A DNA stretch of 8,660 nt, taken from Phycisphaerae bacterium. Its GTDB lineage: Bacteria; Planctomycetota; Phycisphaerae; Phycisphaerales; SM1A02. Where the stretch lies: contig VGXJ01000062.1 of the NCBI GenBank assembly GCA_016873375.1, positions 1 through 8,660 on the forward strand, read 5' to 3'. The first letter of the stretch is position 1. Each line of letters begins with the position of its first letter. The translations under genes and the position numbers were made by a program. Of the stretch, positions 1 to 6,172 are shown piece by piece. Under the pieces are notes generated by a model, which was not told where the DNA came from, ran no database searches, and was given only the letters and a program-made list of their open reading frames with translations.

Positions 1-1248
1 CAGACCGCGGAGTTCCACCGCGCCAAGGTGGTTGCCTTCGCCACCGACGCCGGCGGCCTCACCGGCCATACCAGCATCATCGCGCGTGCGCTGGCGATGC
101 CCGCGGTGGTGGGCTGCAAGGATGCCACGACGCATGTCGAGGATGGCGACCTGGTAATCGTCGATGGCGATGCCGGACAGCTGGTCATCCGACCTGATGA
201 GGGCGCGCTCGCCCACTATCGCACGCTTGCGCAACGCAGCGAGTCGCGGCGCCGTGCGCTGCGCGAAGGCGCCGACCTGCCGAGCGTGACCCGCGACGGC
301 ACGACCGTCCACCTGCTCGGAAACATTGAGTTTCCTGATGAAATCACCTCAGTGCTTGCCAACGGTGGCAGCGGCGTCGGACTCTACCGGACCGAGTTCC
401 TCTACCTCACCAGCCCGCGTGTGCCCACGGAAGAGGAGCACTACCGCGCCTACGCGCGCGCGGTCGAACTCTGCGCCGGCCGCACCTTGGTCATCCGCAC
501 GCTCGATCTGGGCGCGGACAAGTACACGCAGGAACACCTCGACGAGCCCGAGCGCAATCCCTTCCTCGGCCTGCGCAGCATCCGCTTCTGCCTGCAGAAC
601 CCGGCGCTCTTCCGGACCCAGCTTCGGGCGCTCCTGCGCGCGAGCGCACTGGGCCCGATCAAGGTCATGCTGCCCCTCGTCAGCAATGTCATGGAGCTAC
701 GCCAGACGCGCATGATGGTGCATGACCTCTGCGAAGACCTCGATGAAGAAGGCATTCGATACGACAGCACCCTGCAGATCGGCATCATGATCGAGGTTCC
801 CAGCGCGGCACTCATGGCCCGGACCTTGGCGGCCGAGAGTGCGTTCTTCAGCGTGGGTTCGAACGACCTGATCCAGTACACGCTCGCCGTCGATCGGGGC
901 AATGAACGGGTGGCACAGCTCTATAATGGGGCCAATCCCGGTGTCCTGACGCTGATCAAGGCGAGCGCGAGGGCCGCCGCAAATGCGGGCATCGACTGCA
1001 GCCTGTGCGGAGAACTGGCCGGGGAGCCCCTGTTCACCTGCTTGCTGCTGGGGTTCGGGTTCCGTACACTCTCCATGGCTCCCGCGCAGATACCCGTCGT
1101 CAAACGGGTCGTGCGCGCGACCACGGTCGAACAGTGCGAGCTCATCGCGAGGAAAGTGGGCTCGTTCGACTCAGACAGGCAGGTGCTCTCGTACCTGCGG
1201 GACGAACTTCGAAAGGTCGACCCCGAAGCCGTGAACCTCGACGGCTGA
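1..1248 (+). CDS. ptsI: Phosphoenolpyruvate-protein phosphotransferase (PTS enzyme I), 5'-truncated by the window
   Basis: Enzyme I takes phosphate from phosphoenolpyruvate and passes it to HPr, the first step of the sugar phosphotransferase system, in the cytoplasm. The frame is open from base 1, so 415 residues are seen; by comparison with the 575-residue E. coli enzyme about 165 N-terminal residues (HPr-binding domain) lie upstream. The phosphorylated His is codon 23, in GGLTGHTSIIAR. The PEP-binding barrel has Arg at codons 130 and 166, Mg ligands Glu265 (IMIEVPSAA) and Asp289 (SVGSNDLIQYTLAVDRGNE), and the catalytic Cys336 in LCGELAG. The spacing of these residues equals that of E. coli H189, R296, R332, E431, D455 and C502, so the visible part is intact and probably active. 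The family also includes PEP synthase and PPDK, but the YTLAVDRGNE and CGELAG signatures fit enzyme I. HPr or EII genes may lie upstream, unseen. Confidence 0.96.
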   Translation, partial: QTAEFHRAKVVAFATDAGGLTGHTSIIARALAMPAVVGCKDATTHVEDGDLVIVDGDAGQLVIRPDEGALAHYRTLAQRSESRRRALREGADLPSVTRDGTTVHLLGNIEFPDEITSVLANGGSGVGLYRTEFLYLTSPRVPTEEEHYRAYARAVELCAGRTLVIRTLDLGADKYTQEHLDEPERNPFLGLRSIRFCLQNPALFRTQLRALLRASALGPIKVMLPLVSNVMELRQTRMMVHDLCEDLDEEGIRYDSTLQIGIMIEVPSAALMARTLAAESAFFSVGSNDLIQYTLAVDRGNERVAQLYNGANPGVLTLIKASARAAANAGIDCSLCGELAGEPLFTCLLLGFGFRTLSMAPAQIPVVKRVVRATTVEQCELIARKVGSFDSDRQVLSYLRDELRKVDPEAVNLDG

Positions 1249-1447
1249 CGGTCGACGCAACAGAACAGGCGCCTCTCGCGCCGCTCCCCGCTGAAGACCC
1301 CCGGGCCACCCGCCCGCGGCAGGACAGCGCCCGGGCGTGCGAGCGGCGCGGGCAGACGGCGGCGATGAACACCTTGAACGGCACCAACAACGACCATCCG
1401 TCACGCGTGCATCATGCGCCCGTGGCGCGCTGCGGTCATGGTGACCC

Positions 1448-1464
1448 ATCCGCACTGTGCGGAT
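1448..1464 (+). promoter_or_regulatory. Hairpin in putative rne 5' leader
   Basis: The sequence ATCCGCA-CTG-TGCGGAT is a perfect 7-bp inverted repeat with a 3-base loop, 60 bases before the rne start. It is the best stem in the leader. E. coli RNase E represses its own mRNA through stem-loops in its 5' UTR, so a similar role is possible here, but that is analogy only. No T-run follows it, so it is not an intrinsic terminator. Confidence 0.35.
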
Positions 1465-1510
1465 CCCAAGGAGCGCATCACCCCGACTGCCATGCTGGCC
1501 GCGACATTGC

Positions 1511-1517
1511 GGCAGGA
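1511..1517 (+). promoter_or_regulatory. Probable ribosome binding site of rne
   Basis: The purine-rich GGCAGGA ends 7 bases before the ATG at 1525. An in-frame TGA at 1519-1521 lies between this site and the start, so translation in this frame cannot begin further upstream. This fixes 1525 as the most 5' possible start. Confidence 0.5.
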
Positions 1518-1524
1518 TTGACTC

Positions 1525-4500
1525 ATGGCAGACACCAACGCAGAACCACACGACGACTCGACCGCTGAGGGCCACACGCCAGCGGCCTCGAGGGCCGAAG
1601 CCGGCCAGATCCACCACGCCGCCTCGTCGCAGGGCGAAGAACACGCGCATCATGAAGACCGGCATGGCGCTGAAGACGCCGTCGTCGACATGGCCGATTC
1701 GGGCGACGACGAGCCGATCGAACCCGATCCGGAGGCGTTCGACCGCGTGGTCGAGCGGATCGACGCACAGCCCTCGGCGGAAGACCTGCGCACCCCGTCG
1801 GTCGGCGTCGATGGCGATGCGGAGTTGCTGCCGATCGAGCCCGTGGCCGCACCCACCAACCTGATGGACGACGAGGCCGAGGTCATCGGTTCCGACCACG
1901 AGCACCACGACGAGCACGACGACGGCCACGACGAAGCCGCCGAAAAGAGCATGGCTGCCGTCAGCGAGGCGGCGGACCACCTTGAGCGCTCGGCACATCG
2001 CCAGAGCCGCTCCAAGCCTGCAGCCAAGCCTCAGGTGATGATCGTCAACGACACGACCGACGAGTGCCGCATCGGCATCCTCGAGGAGAACGTGCTGCAG
2101 GCGTACTTCGCCGAGCGCACGGCCACGGCCACGCATGTCGGCAACATCTACAAGGGGCGCGTGCTGAACATCGAACCAGCCATCCAGGCGGCGTTCGTCG
2201 ACTTCGGCGAGGGGGCCAGCGGGTTCCTCCACATCAGCGACCTGCACCCCAAGTACTTCCCCGGCAAGGAACGCACCGAGCGCGTGGGGAAGAAGATCCC
2301 GCGCCGCGAGCGCCCGCTGATCCAGGACGCGCTCAAGAAGGGCCAAGAGATCACGGTCCAGGTCATCAAGGAAGGCATCGGCTCCAAGGGGCCCACGCTG
2401 ACCAGTTACATCAGCATCCCGGGCCGATTGCTCGTGATGATGCCGGACATGGGCCGCGTGGGCGTGTCGCGCAAGGTCGAGGACGAGGATGAGCGTCGCT
2501 CGATGCGCCGCATGCTCGACAGCCTCGAGCTGCCCGAGGGCTTCGGCTTCATCATGCGCACGGCCGGCTACGAGCGCTCGCACTCCGAACTCAAGCGCGA
2601 TGCGGCCTACCTCACGCGCCTGTGGGAAGCCATGCAGGCCCGCACCGCCAAGACCAGCGGCCCGTGCGCGCTCTACACCGAGGGCGACCTGCTGATCCGG
2701 ACGATCCGCGACTCTGGCGATCCGTGCATGAAGGGCATCGTCGTCGACTCGGTGAGCGCCTTCGACCGCGCCACGCAGTACCTCGATGTCGTCGCGCCGG
2801 CGCACGCACCGGCCGTCTACTACTACGACCGCCCGATCCCGATCTTCAGCGCCTTCGGCATCGAGGAGCAGGTCGAACTCATCCACCAGCGGGAAGTGCC
2901 GCTGCCCTCGGGCGGAGCGCTCGTCATCGACCAGACCGAGGCCATGGTGGCGATCGACGTGAACAGCGGACGCAGCCGCTCGGCGCGCGATTCCGAGACC
3001 AACGCGTACCAGACCAACATCGAGGCGGTCCGCGAGATCTGCCGCCAGCTGCGCCTGCGCGACCTCGGCGGCCTGATCGTGAACGACCTCATCGACATGC
3101 GGATGTCCAAGCACCGCAAGGACATCGAAGCCCGCATCGAGGAAGAGCTCAAGCGCGACCGCGCCAAGGCCACCCACCTGCCGATCAGCGAGTTCGGCAT
3201 GGTCGAGATGACCCGCCAGCGCATGCGGCCGAGCATACGCAAGACGCACTACATCGACTGCCCGCACTGCGCCGGCACGGGCGAGGTGCGCATGCCGGAT
3301 GTGGTGGCGGCCGATGCGCTGCGCCGCATCTCGCTGCTCTTTGCGTACCTGGCCGTGAAGCGCGTGCACCTCACGGTGACCTCGCGCGTCGCCGGCGAGC
3401 TGCTCAGTGTGCGCCGCCGTGCGCTGCAGGAACTCGAGGAGAAGTTCGGCAAGCAGGTCGAGGTCACGATCGACGACCACCTGCGTGCCGACCAGTTCAA
3501 GGCCGCCGCCTTCGACGAGCGCAACCACGCGCTCGAGCTCGATCGCCTGCCGCGCCCACCGCGCCCGCTGCTGGCCGACCTCTACACCGAGATCCCGGAG
3601 TACGTCGACGACGAGGACACGGACGAGCGCGTCAAGCGCCGCCGCCGTCGCCGTCGCAAGCCGGCCCCGGCCGATGCGAACGCCATCCTGCTCGCGGGCG
3701 GCTTCGACGACCTGCCGGCGGTGATCGAGGACGAACGCCCGCTCATGCATGTCATCCGCGAGTCGGAAGACGAGAAGCGGGCCGCGCGCAAGGCCGCGAA
3801 GGCCGAGTCGCGCGTTGAAGCCCGTGACGACGATGATGGTGGCGACGACGATCGGCAGGAGCGCACCGAGCGCGGGAGCCGCGACGATCGTGGTCGCCGC
3901 GGCGGTCGCAAGCGCCGTCGTCGTCGCAACGCACCCCTCCTGCCGCAGGCCGTGTCGGTGGCCGAGGCCGCCGCGCTCTGCGGGGTCGAGCCGGCTGCGC
4001 TGCTTGAGCAGCTGCGCGCCGCGCACGAGGAAGTGGCACCCATGGTGACCGAAGGCCTCGAGATGCTCACTCCTGAGCTCGTGGCTGTCGCCCGGCACCT
4101 CTTCAATGTGCCGGTACTTGGTGCAGCAGCCCCAGCCGCTGGCGGCCAATCGAGCGAGGACGATGCCGATGGAAATGACTCCGGCGAGGGTGCATCCAGC
4201 GAAGGCTCGACCGGCACGCACACCGAGCGCGCCGAGGGTGATGATCGCGATGGCGGTCGCCGCAAGAAGCGTCGACGCCGTGGCGGTCGCAACCGCCGTG
4301 GCCGGGGTCGCGATGGCGCCGAGGGCGGATCGCGCGAAGGTGACGCCGGTCCGGCAGTTGAGGGCACCGAGCATGAGGCCGCTGACGCGGGTGAAACGAG
4401 TGACGACGATCGCAACGAACGCGTCTCGGCGGACAACGGCACAGCGACCGATGCTGGCTTGGACGATGGCGACAGCGACACCGACGGCTCGGACGACGGT

Positions 4501-4842
4501 GAGCGCACAGAGGGCGCCCCACGCGATGGCGACCGCGACAACGACAAGCGGCGCAAGCGCCGACGCCGTGGCGGCCGCGGCCGCCGTGATCGCGACGATC
4601 GTGGTCCGCGTGGTGAGCCTCGCTCGGATGGCGAGGGCCAAGGCGGCTCGACAAGCGGTCCTGAAGGTGGCGCTTCGTCGGGCGGTGCAGCCCCGCCGAG
4701 CGCGCCCGCATCACCAGCCCCTGTCGAGCCACCGAGCCCGGCACCGTCCGCCGACGCCGCAAAGCCCAAGCGCCGCTCGCTCTACGGCGCGACCACGCGT
4801 CGATTGAAGCCCAGCGAAGCTCCCAAGGGCCGGGCGGAGTGA
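1525..4842 (+). CDS. rne: Ribonuclease E/G family endoribonuclease with long N- and C-terminal extensions
   Basis: An endoribonuclease for mRNA decay and RNA maturation, and the likely scaffold of an RNA degradosome. Of 1105 residues, about 170-690 form the catalytic core. The S1 domain starts near VMIVND and contains NIYKGRVLNIEPAIQAAFVD (207-226). The 5'-phosphate sensor Arg-Thr is 345-346 (GFIMRTAG). The DNase I-like Mg ligands are D478 (AIDVNSG, with N480) and D521 (GGLIVNDLIDM). The Zn-link cysteines are C579/C582 (CPHCAGTG). Spacing D478-D521 (43) and D478-C579 (101) equals E. coli RNase E D303-D346 and D303-C404. Residues 1-169 are acidic, with a His/Asp/Glu patch at 124-137. The tail (about 690-1105) is low-complexity, with Arg-rich blocks at 704-712, 789-801, 912-929 and 1008-1021, a predicted helical module at 806-863, and a basic end with KRRSLYG (1082-1088). 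Tail length favours rne over rng. An internal start at M172 is possible but has no Shine-Dalgarno. Confidence 0.95.
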   Translation: MADTNAEPHDDSTAEGHTPAASRAEAGQIHHAASSQGEEHAHHEDRHGAEDAVVDMADSGDDEPIEPDPEAFDRVVERIDAQPSAEDLRTPSVGVDGDAELLPIEPVAAPTNLMDDEAEVIGSDHEHHDEHDDGHDEAAEKSMAAVSEAADHLERSAHRQSRSKPAAKPQVMIVNDTTDECRIGILEENVLQAYFAERTATATHVGNIYKGRVLNIEPAIQAAFVDFGEGASGFLHISDLHPKYFPGKERTERVGKKIPRRERPLIQDALKKGQEITVQVIKEGIGSKGPTLTSYISIPGRLLVMMPDMGRVGVSRKVEDEDERRSMRRMLDSLELPEGFGFIMRTAGYERSHSELKRDAAYLTRLWEAMQARTAKTSGPCALYTEGDLLIRTIRDSGDPCMKGIVVDSVSAFDRATQYLDVVAPAHAPAVYYYDRPIPIFSAFGIEEQVELIHQREVPLPSGGALVIDQTEAMVAIDVNSGRSRSARDSETNAYQTNIEAVREICRQLRLRDLGGLIVNDLIDMRMSKHRKDIEARIEEELKRDRAKATHLPISEFGMVEMTRQRMRPSIRKTHYIDCPHCAGTGEVRMPDVVAADALRRISLLFAYLAVKRVHLTVTSRVAGELLSVRRRALQELEEKFGKQVEVTIDDHLRADQFKAAAFDERNHALELDRLPRPPRPLLADLYTEIPEYVDDEDTDERVKRRRRRRRKPAPADANAILLAGGFDDLPAVIEDERPLMHVIRESEDEKRAARKAAKAESRVEARDDDDGGDDDRQERTERGSRDDRGRRGGRKRRRRRNAPLLPQAVSVAEAAALCGVEPAALLEQLRAAHEEVAPMVTEGLEMLTPELVAVARHLFNVPVLGAAAPAAGGQSSEDDADGNDSGEGASSEGSTGTHTERAEGDDRDGGRRKKRRRRGGRNRRGRGRDGAEGGSREGDAGPAVEGTEHEAADAGETSDDDRNERVSADNGTATDAGLDDGDSDTDGSDDGERTEGAPRDGDRDNDKRRKRRRRGGRGRRDRDDRGPRGEPRSDGEGQGGSTSGPEGGASSGGAAPPSAPASPAPVEPPSPAPSADAAKPKRRSLYGATTRRLKPSEAPKGRAE
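3880..4606 (+). repeat. Intragenic repeats coding Arg-rich blocks of the RNase E tail
   Basis: A 16-base direct repeat, CGCGACGATCGTGGTC, occurs at 3880-3895 and 4591-4606, in the same codon phase (RDDRG both times). Around it are repeated CGTGGCGGTCGC-type units coding RRGGR(K/N/G)RR. These give Arg blocks at residues 789-801, 912-929 and 1008-1021, suggesting growth of the tail by internal duplication. The palindromes at 4282-4297 and 4570-4585 fall in these units and follow from the GGC/CGC codons. Confidence 0.6.
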
Positions 4843-4848
4843 TCCGCC
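4833..4848 (+). promoter_or_regulatory. Hairpin at the rne-dxr junction holding the dxr Shine-Dalgarno
   Basis: GGCGGA (4833-4838) and TCCGCC (4843-4848) are perfect 6-bp complements closing the tetraloop GTGA. In RNA this is GUGA, a GNRA loop, and its last three bases are the rne stop codon UGA. The likely dxr Shine-Dalgarno GGAG (4836-4839) lies in the 5' arm and loop, and the 3' arm ends just before the dxr ATG at 4849. A ribosome ending rne would open this stem, so coupled translation of dxr is a natural reading. The structure is seen directly; the function is inference. Confidence 0.6.
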
Positions 4849-6045
4849 ATGAACGCGCTGCACGCTGATGCGCCGGCGCGCCGGCTGATCGTGCTCGGGA
4901 GCACCGGCTCCATCGGCACCTCCACCATGGATGTGCTGCGGCGCTGGCGCGATCATGGCGGTCCGCGACTCGAGGTCGTAGGCCTCGCAGCGCACAGCAA
5001 TGCAGCGCTCCTGGCGCAGCAGGCTTCGGAGTTCGGCGTGCGTCATGTCGCAGTCGTTTCACCTCGTGATCCGTCTGAGCTCTCCGCATGCACGGCGTTC
5101 ACTGGCGAGCATGCCGCTCGCGACCTGATCCAGGCCATCGCGCGGCCTGGTGACCTCGTGCTCGCTGCGATGGTGGGAGCGGCCGGGATCGCGCCCACGC
5201 TTGCCGCCATCGATGCCGGCTGCGACATCGCATTGGCCAACAAGGAAACGCTGGTCGCCGCCGGTGAGCTCGTCATGGCGCGTGTGCGCGAGCGCGGCGT
5301 CGCGCTGCTGCCGGTCGACAGCGAGCACAGCGGCGTCTTCCAGTGCCTTGGCGATCGAAACATCAGCGAGGTCGCGCGCATCGTGCTCACGGCCAGCGGA
5401 GGCCCCTTCCGCACCTGGGATCGCGCCCGCATGGCCTCGATCACGCTGGCCGATGCGCTCAAGCACCCGACCTGGACGATGGGCCGCAAAGTCACCATCG
5501 ACAGCGCGACGATGATGAACAAGGGACTCGAACTGCTCGAAGCCCACTGGCTCTTCGGCGTGGACCGCAACCGGCTCGGCGCGATCGTGCACCCGCAGAG
5601 CATGGTCCACGCGATGGTCGAGTTCGTCGACGGCAGCGTCATGGCGCAGATCAGCCCGCCCGACATGCGCCTGCCCATCCAGATCGCGCTCGCGCATCCG
5701 CAGCGGGTGGATGGGCCGACGCGTCGCGTTGATTGGGCGCAGCTGGGATCGTTCCAGTTCGAGCCCATCGACCGCGATCGATTCCCGGCACCGGGGCTCG
5801 CGCTGCATGCGATCGAGCGCGGTGGCACGGCAGGCTGCACGCTCAATGCGGCAAACGAGATCGCGGTCCAGGGCTTCATCGATGGTCGGATTCCGTTCAT
5901 GGGCATTGCCGAGCTCGTGGGCGAGTGCATGGCCGCGATGCCATGTGGCGCTGCATCGTCGCTTGATGCGGTGCTCGCGGCCGATGCGGCCGCGCGTGCG
6001 TGGTGCTCGGATCGATTGGGTCGCTCGCCCGCGCTGCGTGCCTGA
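4849..6045 (+). CDS. dxr: 1-deoxy-D-xylulose 5-phosphate reductoisomerase
   Basis: DXR converts 1-deoxy-D-xylulose 5-phosphate to 2-C-methyl-D-erythritol 4-phosphate with NADPH, the committed step of the MEP isoprenoid pathway; it is the target of fosmidomycin. At 398 residues it matches the E. coli length. The NADPH-binding loop is GSTGSIG (17-23), and ANKE carries K132. Metal ligands are D157 and E159 (PVDSEHSG) and E228 (NKGLE), with N224 and K225. The substrate loop SGGPF starts at S183, and the flap Trp is W209 in HPTWTMGRK. From W209 on, positions run three behind the E. coli numbering (W212, N227, K228, E231). The C-terminal helical domain starts around ANEIAVQGF. The start lies six bases after the rne stop and no competing ATG lies close by. 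It is probably co-transcribed with rne. Confidence 0.97.
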   Translation: MNALHADAPARRLIVLGSTGSIGTSTMDVLRRWRDHGGPRLEVVGLAAHSNAALLAQQASEFGVRHVAVVSPRDPSELSACTAFTGEHAARDLIQAIARPGDLVLAAMVGAAGIAPTLAAIDAGCDIALANKETLVAAGELVMARVRERGVALLPVDSEHSGVFQCLGDRNISEVARIVLTASGGPFRTWDRARMASITLADALKHPTWTMGRKVTIDSATMMNKGLELLEAHWLFGVDRNRLGAIVHPQSMVHAMVEFVDGSVMAQISPPDMRLPIQIALAHPQRVDGPTRRVDWAQLGSFQFEPIDRDRFPAPGLALHAIERGGTAGCTLNAANEIAVQGFIDGRIPFMGIAELVGECMAAMPCGAASSLDAVLAADAAARAWCSDRLGRSPALRA

Positions 6046-6057
6046 TCGGGCCTCGGC

Positions 6058-6074
6058 CGGCGCGGGTTGCGCCG
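6058..6074 (+). terminator. Hairpin after dxr, possible weak or Rho-assisted terminator
   Basis: CGGCGC (6058-6063) and GCGCCG (6069-6074) form a perfect 6-bp GC stem with a 5-base loop, 12 bases past the dxr stop. There is no T-run after it, so a classic intrinsic terminator is not supported. It may only protect the mRNA 3' end or be chance. Its position fits rseP having its own promoter just downstream. Confidence 0.3.
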
Positions 6075-6160
6075 CACCGACGCCCCGGCTGGCGGAGTTG
6101 AGGGGCGGTGCGAAGAGATCGCCGGACGGACTGCATCGAACCGCGGCCGCGCGGCATCAC

Positions 6161-6166
6161 TAGACT
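6161..6166 (+). promoter_or_regulatory. Candidate -10 box (TAGACT) for a leaderless rseP mRNA
   Basis: TAGACT matches the TANNNT form of a -10 box and lies six bases before the rseP ATG at 6173, the spacing that would put transcription start on the start codon. No Shine-Dalgarno lies in the bases before the ATG. No clear -35 is seen (TCGAAC at 6136-6141 is poor and 19 bases away). The TAG is also an in-frame stop, so no start further upstream is possible. Confidence 0.4.
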
Positions 6167-6172
6167 CCGGGC

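Larger units (their letters stand above)
1249..1524 (+). other. Intergenic region and putative rne leader
   Basis: This 276-base stretch between ptsI and rne has no convincing gene. It holds short perfect inverted repeats: 1268-1272/1278-1282 (5 bp, loop 5), 1300-1306/1329-1335 (7 bp, long loop), 1416-1420/1424-1428 (5 bp, loop 3) and 1448-1454/1458-1464 (7 bp, loop 3). None is followed by a T-run, so no intrinsic terminator can be called. No good -35/-10 pair was seen. A 35-codon open frame (1414-1521) runs in the rne frame and stops three bases before the rne ATG, but it has no Shine-Dalgarno and is doubtful. In GC-rich DNA some of these hairpins are expected by chance. Confidence 0.6.

Noticed and set aside
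1268..1335. Inverted repeats after ptsI as an intrinsic terminator
   Set aside because: Stems are short (5 bp) or have a long loop (22 bases), and no T-run follows.
1374..1402. TTGAAC at 1374 as a -35 box for rne
   Set aside because: No -10-like hexamer lies at 16-18 bases downstream.
1005..1568. 187-codon + strand open frame bridging ptsI and rne
   Set aside because: It begins inside ptsI out of frame and ends inside rne; Arg-rich shadow without a domain. The part within the intergenic region (from ATG 1365) has no Shine-Dalgarno.
4570..4585. Perfect 16-base palindrome of GGC/CCG units inside rne, and a similar stem at 4282-4297
   Set aside because: Both fall in codons for Gly-Gly-Arg repeats, where GGC and CGC choice gives such palindromes for free; no sign of an operator or mobile-element end.
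1171..4641. 1156-codon open frame on the - strand covering most of rne
   Set aside because: Its translation is Val/Ala/Arg/His-rich with no recognisable domain, and it lies opposite a gene with exact RNase E active-site spacing. Long antisense frames are common opposite GC-rich genes with strong third-position bias.
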